The notes under the pieces are model-generated. The model saw nothing but the letters and a program-made list of their open reading frames with translations, searched no databases and was not told the origin of the DNA. A stretch of 64,000 nt of DNA from Streptomyces sp. MJM8645 (GTDB lineage: Bacteria > Actinomycetota > Actinomycetes > Streptomycetales > Streptomycetaceae), in contig NZ_LJJF01000001.1 of assembly GCF_001625365.1 (NCBI RefSeq), positions 5,214,501-5,278,500 of the forward strand, read 5' to 3'. Both the position numbers and the translations under genes were made by a program. Positions 50,203-60,800 of the stretch are shown piece by piece. Within the stretch, counting starts at the first letter, position 1; each line of letters begins with the position of its first letter.

Positions 50203-53200
50203 TCAGGAGCGCGGCGGAGCGGGCAGCACGGCTGTCCGCAGGGCCGGGACGGGCCACTGCTGGGACTCCCTGAAGTGGCAGTCGTACAGCTGGAGCTGGT
50301 TGCCGTTCACGGCCTGCCACCCCGGGAGGTCCAGGCAGCGGCCCGAGAACGGGTGGTACAGCGCGTTGTTGGCGAGCGGAATCCACTTCTGCGGGTCCGT
50401 GCCGTCGCAGAGGTGGTACTCCACCTTCGTGTAGTTGTCCTTTCCGGCGTTCACCGGCGCCATGCAGCCGCCCAGCACGCGGACGGTGCCGTCGTTGCCG
50501 AGCGAGAACTGCTGCGAGGCGTCACCGTGGCAGCCCCACAGCTGGATCGCGGCGCCGTTGGCCGTACCGAAGCCGTTGTCGTCGATGCACATGTTCGCGT
50601 CGACGCCCGACCTGATGACACCACTGGTGCCAGGCGCGGTGGGGGCCACCGCGAAGGGGTAGACGGCGGTGCTGCTGATGCTGCCGTCGAAGGACGGGCT
50701 CGGCTGGTCGTTCTGCTTGTAGCGGCCCAACACGAACGGGCCGGACGGTGCGGAGCTCTCGGCGGCCGAGTGGTAGCCCGTTCCGGCGAGAACCCCGTCC
50801 ACGTACAGCGACATCAGCCCGGTTCTGCTGTTGTACGAGGCCGTGAGCTGGGTCCAGACGCCGACCCGGGAGTTCACGTTCGCGTTGGTGGTGCTCGTGT
50901 AGTGGAACGGCCATCCGCCGCCGTCGGTCCAGCTCAGCGCGAACCGCCAGGCCCCGGTGCCGCCGTCGTTGTAGAGCATGAAGTCGGTGGCGTGGTTTGC
51001 GGTCTGGGCGGCGACGACGCCGCCTGCCGGGCCGGACTTCACCCAGGTCGAGACGGTGAAGCTCTTACGGGTGTCGACCACCGGACCTTGCGTGGTGATG
51101 TTCGAGCCGTTGCCCGGGCTGAAGCCCGCGACCGTGGTGCCCTTCCCACCCACGTTGTCCCAGCCCCAGTTGACGCCGGAGGCGGTGCCGTTGGCCTTGC
51201 CCTGGCCGTCGTTGACGGTGTTGCCGCCGTCGGGCGCGGCCAGCCAGCTGGCGATCGGGCGGTCGAGGTTGCCGAGGACGACCGGATCCTTCTCCAGACC
51301 GGTCACCGTCGGCCCGCTGTTGACGTCGGACGCCTTGGTGCCGATGCCGGCCCAGGCGACCAGTTGGTTGTTGGTGTCGACGGCCCAGAGGTCCGGGATG
51401 CCGTCGCCCGTGACGTCGCCGTTGGAGCCGACCTTCGGGTACAGCCTGTGGTCGATGTCGCTGGCCAGCAAACCCTTTGTGGGGTCGGTGAACCCGGAGG
51501 TGTCGAAGGTGCCAGGAGTGCTGCCCTTGGCCAACTGGTAGGCGTGGATGGTTCCGTCGTTCCTGGACCGGCCCCACAGCGTGGGCAGGTTCGTTCCCTT
51601 GGTCGGGCCGGGCGTGATCAGGTCGTAGGAGTCCCAGGCCTGGCTCTGCGACAGCAGGATGGCTGGGCCGTCGAGCTTGCCCACGCTCGTCGACAGCGCG
51701 AGCCAGAGCCGGCCCTTCTCGACGTAGAGCAGCGACGAACGTGGCAGGCCGACCAGCGTCGTGCCCGGGTTCTTGGGAGTGTCACCGTTCGGGGAACCGA
51801 ACGCCGCGATTTGGGTGACCGCAGACCAGTCGCTTCTGTTCTCGTAGTCCGCGCACGCGATCGGGGTGCCGTCAGGGAGCCCACACCGGCGGGACTTGGA
51901 CACCGAGATGGGTGCCTGGCCGTCAAGGTGGGCGGCGATGTCGTCGTTGGCGTAGAGGTAGAGCTCTGCGGCGCCGGGGGTGTGCGCGACCAGGTCGTCG
52001 ACGTTCCGCTCGGTGAACGAACCCCGGTGGGTGATCTGGACGGTGCTCCAGTCAGTGGTGCCGGGGGCGGAGACGGGCTTGGCGTTCGGTGCGGAGTACG
52101 GGTCGGCGTTCGCCCCGATCATGCGCAGGGCGCCGGTGCCGTCCGGCAGAAGGATGTCGGCCTTACGGTCGGCGTCGATGTCGCCCATGAGCGGCGCAGG
52201 GGCATCGGGGTTGCTCGGGACGTAGTAGGTGTAGGCGACCGGCTGTGACATGTTGCCGGCGTTGTCCTGTGTCTGCAGGTAGAGGAAGTTGGTCCCCCAG
52301 TGCCACGGGGTGTACGTCAGCTGGAAGCTGCCGTCGCCGTTCATCTTGACGACGTTGCCGCCGTCGGTGCAGTTCCAGCCGGTGGCCGCAGCCTGGACGG
52401 GGTCGGTCGTCCAGCGGGCGCAGGCCAGGCCGGAGGAGCGGCCGCCGGTGGCCGGAGCCGGATCGGTGCCGGTCAGGGTGAAGACGCCCTCCTGGCCGAC
52501 GAGCTTCGGGTGGCCGCCGAGCGTGCCGGACTCGGGGAAGTCCGTCGAGGCGACTCGTGCGGTCGGCGGGGTCCGGTCGATGCGCAGGAAGCACATCTGG
52601 CTGTTGTCGCTGGTGAGCGTCCCGTCGGTGGTGGCGGCGAACCAGCCGTACTGGTGACCATCGATCAGCGAGCCGACGTTCACGTTCTTGCGGCCCCAAC
52701 CCGATGTCCAGCCGGTCTCGTAGAGCTTCGAGGAACCGTTGTCGTCGTCGTCCCAGATCTTGAACGTGGTCCAGAGCTGCTCGTTGGTCGGCGACCAGGT
52801 GTCCACGCTCAGGTTGATGTCGGTGTTGATGCCGAGCCAGCCCGGGTTGTCCCACGGGTGAGCGGTGCCAGGAGTCTGGCACTGGTCGTAGGCCGCGTCC
52901 CGGGCGAATCCCGGGGTCGGGCTGATGACCGGGGTGCCGATGCGGGGCGTGAAGTCGTAGGTGACGACGATGTGCGGGTTGTTGGCGAACCGCTGGCGGT
53001 AGAACTTGTAGTTCTCGTTGTCGGGCGCGAACAGGAAGGTCCAGCCGCTCCAGTGCTCGCGCGCCGCCTGCGCCATCTGGCTGTAGACGTTGAACTCGAT
53101 GCCGCCGGCCCCCTGCATCCAGGTCATGCCGACCTTGGAGCAGTTCGAAAGCTCAGGGCAGGGCTGTGCCTCCCAGCGAGTCCACTGGTTGATCGGGTTG

Positions 53201-54591
53201 TTGGTGCCCGACCCGGTCGAGTAGAGGCCCATCGGCGTGGAGGTGGAAGGGCTCGACGACTGCGCGACGGTGGCGTAGAGCGTGGCGCTCTGTACGGCCG
53301 AATCCCAGAACGCCGAGTTCAGACCGACCTGGAAGTAGGCCCGCTCGCGGCCCTCCTTCTCGCAGCGGTTGGCCGCGTCGATGTACCCGCAGTAGCCGGC
53401 TGCGGGTTTGTCCTGGCCGTACTGGGTGCCGTTGTACTCCGGGGTCCTGGGGTAGGCCTCCTGGACCTGCGCCCAGGCCTGGGCGCCGTTGTCGACGCTG
53501 GGGTTCCAACCCGGGTCGAGGTACCAGGGGCCGGTGCCCTGACCGAGCACCGAGGCGTCCGGCACCAGGTCGATGCCGCTGCCACTCACGCTGGTGGCCA
53601 TCGGCGCCGTCCTGGCGTTGGCACCGGGCCCCTTGCTGCTGGACTCGACCGGTACCGGCGTGTTGTCTGCGGGGGCCGCTGTGGCGGCCTTGCCCTGGGC
53701 TTCGGTCCGGGGCGCCGCACCGGGTGTGGGTGCGGTCGCTGGGGTGGAGTCCCACATCGCCGGTGCCGGAGCGGTGAAGCGAGGCTTGCCGGACACGTCC
53801 TCGGCCGTCAGGTTGCCGACGGCATCCGCCTTGACCGTCAACCCGTCGGCGACGATGTCCAGGTGCAGGTTCTTGATCTTCGGGTTGGTCGCGGCCTGGG
53901 CGGTGCGGACGATCAGGACCTGGCGCCAGCCGCCGGCGGTGGTGGCGCTCATCTCCAGATCGACGTCGGGCAGGACGGAGCGGTAGAGCGCGCTGTTCCC
54001 GTTGATCTCCGGCTTCGGCAGGTCGAACGGGGCCTTGAGTGACAGCTTCTTGCCGTCTGCTGTCGCCATGGTGGCCAGCGGTCCGCTGCCGCCGCCGGAG
54101 AGGGTCAGGGCGGAGGGGACGGCCGTCGGCGCGAGTGTGCCGTCCGGGTTGGTCCGGAGGGTCGCGTCCACGGCGCGCCAGGTGCCGTCGGCGTTCTTGA
54201 CCCGCTCCGCGACCGAGGTGGAGTCGCTGGTCAGTGTGCCGTCCGGGTTGGCGGAGGTCTGGCTGCTGCCCGTGGTCAGTGCGTCGACGATGACGGGCTT
54301 CCCGGTGTTCTTCGCCTTGACCTGGGCCGCTCGTATCGCCTCGGCCTGCGCTGACCGGGGGTCGGTCGGGCCGCCCTTGGCTGGAGGCGCCGGATGGGGT
54401 GGCCAGGAGGTGTCGGCGGGGCCGTGGTTGCGGTCGGGGGGAGCCGCGAACGCGATGCTCGGCTCCGCCAGCAGGCCGGCACCGAGGGAGAGCGCGGCCG
54501 TGCAGGCGAGCGGCAGAAAGGCTGCGCCGAATGTCCGGCTTTTCATAGTTCGCTTGGAAGCTGAAAGGGATGGAGGTTGTGGCCTCGGCAT
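50203..54591 (-). CDS. large secreted LamG/ricin-lectin protein, neighbour of the RHS toxin
   Basis: 1462 aa from ATG at 54589-54591 (ACAGG upstream); an ATG at 54546 is the alternative. A signal peptide (FLPLACTAALSLGAGLLAEP) is followed by an N-terminal domain like those of actinobacterial wall-associated proteins (DGTWRAVDATLRTNPDGTLA; SALYRSVLPDVDLEMSATTA). The middle contains beta-rich and FG-GAP-like repeats (MGDIDADRKADILLPDG; GDVTGDGIPDLWAVDTNN). Near the C-terminus are a LamG jellyroll (KSFTVSTWVKSGPAGGVVA) and a ricin beta-trefoil with QQF/QKW/QQW motifs. It binds glycans by inference; divergent from the RHS gene. Confidence 0.8.
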   Translation of the reverse strand: MPRPQPPSLSASKRTMKSRTFGAAFLPLACTAALSLGAGLLAEPSIAFAAPPDRNHGPADTSWPPHPAPPAKGGPTDPRSAQAEAIRAAQVKAKNTGKPVIVDALTTGSSQTSANPDGTLTSDSTSVAERVKNADGTWRAVDATLRTNPDGTLAPTAVPSALTLSGGGSGPLATMATADGKKLSLKAPFDLPKPEINGNSALYRSVLPDVDLEMSATTAGGWRQVLIVRTAQAATNPKIKNLHLDIVADGLTVKADAVGNLTAEDVSGKPRFTAPAPAMWDSTPATAPTPGAAPRTEAQGKAATAAPADNTPVPVESSSKGPGANARTAPMATSVSGSGIDLVPDASVLGQGTGPWYLDPGWNPSVDNGAQAWAQVQEAYPRTPEYNGTQYGQDKPAAGYCGYIDAANRCEKEGRERAYFQVGLNSAFWDSAVQSATLYATVAQSSSPSTSTPMGLYSTGSGTNNPINQWTRWEAQPCPELSNCSKVGMTWMQGAGGIEFNVYSQMAQAAREHWSGWTFLFAPDNENYKFYRQRFANNPHIVVTYDFTPRIGTPVISPTPGFARDAAYDQCQTPGTAHPWDNPGWLGINTDINLSVDTWSPTNEQLWTTFKIWDDDDNGSSKLYETGWTSGWGRKNVNVGSLIDGHQYGWFAATTDGTLTSDNSQMCFLRIDRTPPTARVASTDFPESGTLGGHPKLVGQEGVFTLTGTDPAPATGGRSSGLACARWTTDPVQAAATGWNCTDGGNVVKMNGDGSFQLTYTPWHWGTNFLYLQTQDNAGNMSQPVAYTYYVPSNPDAPAPLMGDIDADRKADILLPDGTGALRMIGANADPYSAPNAKPVSAPGTTDWSTVQITHRGSFTERNVDDLVAHTPGAAELYLYANDDIAAHLDGQAPISVSKSRRCGLPDGTPIACADYENRSDWSAVTQIAAFGSPNGDTPKNPGTTLVGLPRSSLLYVEKGRLWLALSTSVGKLDGPAILLSQSQAWDSYDLITPGPTKGTNLPTLWGRSRNDGTIHAYQLAKGSTPGTFDTSGFTDPTKGLLASDIDHRLYPKVGSNGDVTGDGIPDLWAVDTNNQLVAWAGIGTKASDVNSGPTVTGLEKDPVVLGNLDRPIASWLAAPDGGNTVNDGQGKANGTASGVNWGWDNVGGKGTTVAGFSPGNGSNITTQGPVVDTRKSFTVSTWVKSGPAGGVVAAQTANHATDFMLYNDGGTGAWRFALSWTDGGGWPFHYTSTTNANVNSRVGVWTQLTASYNSRTGLMSLYVDGVLAGTGYHSAAESSAPSGPFVLGRYKQNDQPSPSFDGSISSTAVYPFAVAPTAPGTSGVIRSGVDANMCIDDNGFGTANGAAIQLWGCHGDASQQFSLGNDGTVRVLGGCMAPVNAGKDNYTKVEYHLCDGTDPQKWIPLANNALYHPFSGRCLDLPGWQAVNGNQLQLYDCHFRESQQWPVPALRTAVLPAPPRS

Positions 54592-54836
54592 GAAGAACCT
54601 GTCGTCTTTGGTGATGTGAGTAGAGGTCAGCCGCACGCTGCCTTCACGCCTGTTCGACTGTCAAAGCATTTTGTCGACAAGGTGTCCGAGTTGTCTGAGG
54701 TGGTGGCACATTGCTCTCCGAGTGACATGGATCACGCGGAGTAATTTTAAGATTTCCATACTGTTGATTGGTCGTGTGCCCCTAAAGTGCCGGTGGCCTG
54801 GGCTGACGTGGTCGGCCCGCTTCAAGGTTCGGCAAT
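54592..54836. other. divergent promoter region between LamG/lectin and RHS genes
   Basis: About 245 bp, distinctly A/T-richer than flanking genes (AATTTTAAGATTTCC near 54742). It should hold both promoters; no palindromic operator stood out. Confidence 0.4.
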
Positions 54837-57800
54837 GTGTGGGGGAGTCAATTGTCTCGTCACTTCCGCCTGTTCAACCGCTCGAGAAGTTCGCGGCTGG
54901 CCGCGATGGCCGCCCTGGCCGTCTGCATGTCGGTGGTGACGCTCCCCTCGGTCGAGGCGGTCGCCAGCACCGCCGACCCCCCGAAGGTCTGGGTGCCGCC
55001 GAACACGCCAGTGCCGGAGACCCTCCCGGTGAAGGGCTCAAACGCCAAGGCCTCAGGCCGTACGCCCGACCCCGGAAAGAAGTGGTCGCCGCCGGCCGAC
55101 TCCAGTCCACCGTCCGGCAGAGCCATCGCCACGCTCGACGGCGCGGGTGCCAAGGCGACTGCGGCGTCGGCCTCCAATGACGCGCTGGCCCCGACAGCCG
55201 CTTCCACGGGCGCGGTCCAGGCCGGCTCGCTACCTGTCTGGATCGCGCCATCCGCCGGCGCCCAACAGGCCCCCCGGAACGCCCCGTCGGCCCCGGCCGC
55301 CAAGGGCGGAGCCCCGACCCTCCAGGTCGACCTCGCCGACCAGGGCCTCGCGACGGCCGCCGGCGTGAACGGCGCCCTGGTCGCCCTCAGCGACACCGGC
55401 GAGGGCGGCGGAGCCGGGCGGGTCCAGGTCGGGATCGATGTCCAGCCCTGGGCGAAGAACGCCGGCGCCAACTGGGCCTCGCGGGCCCGGCTCGTCCAGT
55501 TGCCCGGGTGTGCCCTGACGACCCCGGGCGCCCCCGGCTGCACCTCGCGGACCCCCGTACCGTCCCACCGGGACGAGGCCACGGGCCGGTTGGTGGCCGA
55601 GGTCGACGTCCCGCAGCCGACTGCCGACGTCGCTTCCAAGTCCTTCGCCGCCGGCGCCTTCGGGAGTCCAGCAGCGAACACGTCCGCGGTGGCGCTCGCA
55701 GCCGAGGCGGCCCCCAAGGGCAGCGGCGGTGACTTCACCGCCTCGCCGATCACCCCGTCCGCCTCCTGGCAGGCGGGCGCCAACGCGGGCAACTTCACCT
55801 ACGGCTACACCGTCGAGCTGCCCTCCGCACTGGCGGGCCCGGCTCCCGATGTCTCGCTCGGCTACGACTCCTCCGCCGTGGACGGCAAGACCGCTTCCAC
55901 CAACGCCCAGCCGTCCTGGATCGGCGAGGGCTGGGAATGGCACCCGGGTTCCATCGTCCGCGGCTACAAGGGATGCAAGGACGCCGGGATCGACAAGTCG
56001 GGCGACCAGTGCTGGGGCGGCGACCTGCTCCAGCTCTCGCTCGCCGGCCACGCCGGCCAGTTGGTCAAGGACGACGACTCCTGTGAGTGGCATCTGCAGG
56101 GCGAGGACGGTACCAAGGTCGAGCGGCTGACCGGGCAGGCCAACGGTGCCTGGAACGGCGAAGCCTGGCGGATCACCACCGTCGACGGCACTCAGTACTA
56201 CTTCGGCGCGAACCACCTGCCCGGCGGCGACGGCACCGACCAGGCCGGCAACTCGGTCTCCACCGTGCCGATCTACTGGCCAGGTGGCCAGGACCCGTGC
56301 CTGAAGGGCGGCTCACCGGCCACCAACTCCTGGTCCCAGATGGGCTGGCAGTGGTCGCTCGACTACGTCGTCGACCCGCACCAGAACCTGATCACCTACC
56401 GGTACGAGCAGGAGCAGAACTCCTACGTCCAGGGCGGCGGCCAGAACAACGGCAACGGCCCTCGGACCAAGTACCAGCGCGCGAGCTACCCGGTCTGGGT
56501 GGGCTACGGCCAGCGGCTGCCCGATCAGATCGCCGCCAAGGGCAAGGCCAACCCGGCCGCCCAGGTGTGGTTCCGCACCGCCGAGCGCTGCCTGCCGAAC
56601 GGCACGACCACCTGCGACCCGTCGCAGCGGACCAAGGCCAATGCCAAGTCCTGGCCGGACACACCGATCGACCAGACCTGCGACGCGACCGGCGACTGCA
56701 CCGTCTACTCGCCCACGTTCTGGACCACCAAGCGTCTCACGACGATCGACACCGAGGTCTGGACCGGCACCTCCTACCGCCCCGTCGACTCCTTCGCCCT
56801 CAAGCAGTCCTTCCAGGACCCGGGTGACGGCACCTCCCCGTCGCTGTGGCTGGACTCGGTCCAGCGCACCGGCAGCAACGACCGTACGCCGCTCACCCTT
56901 CCGGCGGTCTCGTTCCAGCCGCTGCAGATCGCCAACCGCGTCAAGGGCCAGATCGTCCGGCCGGACGGCACCTCGGCCTCGATCGAGCCGTACAACCGTC
57001 CGCGTATCCAGACGATCACCACCGAGACCGGTGGCCTGATCAACGTCGTCTACCGGACCGCCGAGTGCTCGCGCGAAGCGGGCGGGAAGATGCCGTCCTC
57101 CGAGGACGGCAACACGATGGCCTGCATGCCGGTCAAGTGGTACCTGCCCGGGCAGAGCGCGCCGGAGCCGGTGAACGACTGGTTCAACAAGATCGTCGTG
57201 CAGTCCGTGACCCAGGAGGACTCGGTCGCCGGCGGCCAGCCCGCGGTCGTCACGGACTACGTCTACGGCGGCGGCGCGGCCTGGCACCGCAACGACTCCG
57301 AGATGGCCGACCCCAAGACCCGTACCTGGGACCAGTTCCGCGGGTACGCGACGGTCACGACCCTCACCGGTAGCGGCAGCGACGTCGAGCCGCCGCGCAC
57401 CAAGACGGTCGCCACGTTCCTGCGCGGCATGGACGGCGACGTCCGTGCCAACGGAACCGCGCGCCAAGTGTCCGTGACCGACGTCCACGGCGGCACCATC
57501 AAGGACGAGAACGTCCTGGTCGGCTACATCCGCGACTCCACCAACTACAACGGGGAGAACGGAGCGGTCCTCTCCACCACGGTCTCCGACCCGTGGCTGG
57601 GTCCGGTCACGGCCACCCGCAAGCAGTCCAGTGGCATGCCGCCGATCACCGCCCGGGCCGTCAACGCGGCCAAGGTGACCAACCGGGAGAAGCTGGCCAA
57701 CGGCTGGCGCACGAGCGAGCGCTCCACCACGTACGACTCGACACCCGTCGCCCGCCCGTTGACCGTCAACGACAACGGCGACCTGGCCCACCCCGAGCAA

Positions 57801-60800
57801 CTGCTCTGTACCTCCTTCACCTACGCCGGCGGCCCGAACGGCGCGGTGACGCAGCTCGCCTCGCGCACCCTGGTCCTCAAGGGCGCCTGCGGTCGGACCG
57901 CGACGAAGGACAACACCGTCGCCGACACCCGGGCGTACTTCGACGGCCTGCCCCTCGGCAAGTCCGGCGCCAAGTCCGAGCAGACCGCCACCGAGGTCCT
58001 GGAGCGTTACGACACCGCCGGCCAGCCGGTCTACCGGGCCACCGCGCGGGCGAGCTTCGACGCTTACGGCCGCGTGATCAGCACCGTCGACCCGAGTCGC
58101 ACCGACGCTGCTCACCCGACCGGCGCGGAGACCAAGACCGCGTACTCCCCGGCCACCGGTCAGCTGCCGACCCAGGTCACCCACACCAACCCGATGGGCT
58201 GGCAGACCGTCAGCACTTTGGACGTGGGCCGTGGTTCGCCACTCAAGATCAAGGACGAGAACGGCCGCATCAGCGAGCAGGACTTCGACTCCCTCGGCCG
58301 CGCGACCGCGGGCTGGAGCCCGGGCAACGACCGCAGTAGTTTTCCGGACCGCCCGAACCGAAGGTTCTCCTACTCGGTCAACGGCACGAACGCGCCCTCG
58401 CAGGTGCTCACCCAGGCGCTGATGGGCGACCTGAAGACCTACACCTCCAGCTTCACCATCTACGACGGCCTCGGTCGCGTCCGCCAGACCCAGGCCAGTA
58501 CCCCGTCGGGCGCCACCGGCCGCATGATCACCGATGCGCTGTTCGACTCGCAGGGTCGGCAGACCAAGACCAGCGCCGCCTACTACAACGACCAGGAGCA
58601 GCCCAGCGGCCAGCTCTTCCTGCCCAACGGCGGAGTGAACCCAGACCACAAGATCCCCTCTCAGACCGTCCAGATATTCGACGGCGCGGGCCGGGTCACC
58701 GACTCGATTTTCCAGTCCTATGGCGTCGAGCAGTGGCGCACCCACACCGACTTCCTCGGCGCAGACGAGGTCCGCACCACCCCGCCTGCCGGAGGCTATG
58801 CGTCCGCGACCGTCAAGGACGCCCGCGGCAACACGCTCGCGCTGCGCCAGTACAAGGCCAACACCCCGACCGGCGCGTACGACGAGACCACCTACGGCTA
58901 CACGCCGGAAGGCAGGGAAGCCTGGCGCAAGGACGCGGCCGGGAACCTCTGGACGTACGAGTACGACCTGCTGGGCCGCCCGGTGAAGTCCACCGACCCT
59001 GACTCAGGCACCGGCACCACCAGCTACGACGACGCCAAGAACCTCGTCACCGCGACGGACTCTCGGGGAAAGAGCGCCACCACCGTCACCGACCTGCTCG
59101 GCCGCACCGTCGCGGCCTACGAGGGCGCGGTGACCGATCCGGCCAAGCAGGTCGGGGTCTGGACGTACGACACCCTTGCCAAGGGCAAGCCGACCTCCTC
59201 GACCCGCTATGCCGGCGGTGCTAGCGGGGCGGCGTACAAGTCGGAGATCACCGGTTACGACATTGGATACCGGGAACTCGGCACCAAGAGCACTATCCCT
59301 GCGGTTGAGGGTGGCCTCGCGGGCACTTACCAGACCGACAACACCTACGACGATGCCGGCACGCTGGCGAGCACGCTGATGCCGGCTGTAGCCGGCATGG
59401 GCCGGGAGACACTCAGCTTCACCACAGACAGCGTCGGGCAGTTCGTCGGCCTGACCAGCGTCTTCGGGTACGAGCCGTCCACGGCCTTCGTGGCCGACGT
59501 CCGCTACGACCCGTACGGCCGGCCGTACCGGACCACCGTGGGCGGCGCCGGCGCGCAGGTCGTCTCCACCATGATCATTGACAACGCCACCGGCCGGGTC
59601 ACCCGTTCACTGCTCGACAAGCAGAACGCCCCTCTCTCACACGTCGACGCGATCGACTACACCTACAACCCGATGGGTCAGGTCACCTCGGCCCGCAATG
59701 CGCAGGACGGCCTGGTCGCCGACCTGCAATGCTTCACCCACGACTACCTTGGCCGGCTCACCCAGGCCTGGACCGACAACGGCACCCAGACCACCCGTCC
59801 ACAGCCGAGCGTCCCCGGCGTCGGCGCCTGCGCCAACACCGATGGCCCGTCCATGAACGGTGGCACGTCGAGCGTCGGCGGTCCGGCCCCGTACTGGCAG
59901 CAGTACGAGTACGACCTCATCGGCAACCGCACCAAGCTGGTCCAGAAGGACGTCAACGGCGACACCGGCAAGGATGTCACCACCACCCAGACGTTCGGCG
60001 CCGGCCCCAACACCCCGTCCTCCGACCCGAAGACGGGCGGCGGCACCGGCGGTCCGCACGCGCTGATGAAGTCCACCCGGACCGGTCCGGCTGGCGCCGG
60101 GGTGACCTCGTACACCTACGACGCCGCAGGCAACACCGCCTCGATCACCGACACCCCAGGCACCAGGAACCTGACCTGGAACGCCCAGGGCAAGCTCGAC
60201 CAGATCACCGGCACCGGCCAGAGCGGCGCCACCAGCTACCTGTACGACCTGTCCGGAAACCAGCTGATCCGCCGCGACCCGGGCAAGACCACGCTCAACC
60301 TGGGCGCGGACCAGCTGACCCTCGACACCAACACCGGAGCGGTCACCAACGTCCGCAGCTACGCGGCGCCCAACGGCCTCTCCATCACCCGCACCACCAC
60401 CAACGGCACGTCCACGCTCGCCTACCAGGGTTCCGACCCACACGGCACCAACGGCGTGCAGTTCGACTCCTATGACCTTGCCCAGGTCCGCCGTCCCACC
60501 GACCCGTTCGGCAACGAACGCGGCACCCAGCCGGATGCGGGCGTCTGGGCCGGCGACAAGGGCTTCGTCGGCGGCACCAAGGAGAAGGCCACCGGCTTCA
60601 CCCTCCTCGGTGCCCGTGAGTACGACCCCAAGACGGGCCGCTTCATCAGTCCCGACCCCATCACGGTCGCCAGCGATCCCCAGCAGTGGAACGCCTACTC
60701 GTACGCCAACAACAGCCCGATCAACAAATCGGACGCCAACGGCCTGAGGCCCACGTGTGACACCCCGGCCGAGTGCAACGGTCTAGCCGCCGAGAAGGAC

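Noticed and set aside
56313..58745. 810-aa minus-strand open frame inside the RHS gene
   Set aside because: Val/Gly/Leu-rich antisense frame across the RHS repeats; no recognisable domain.
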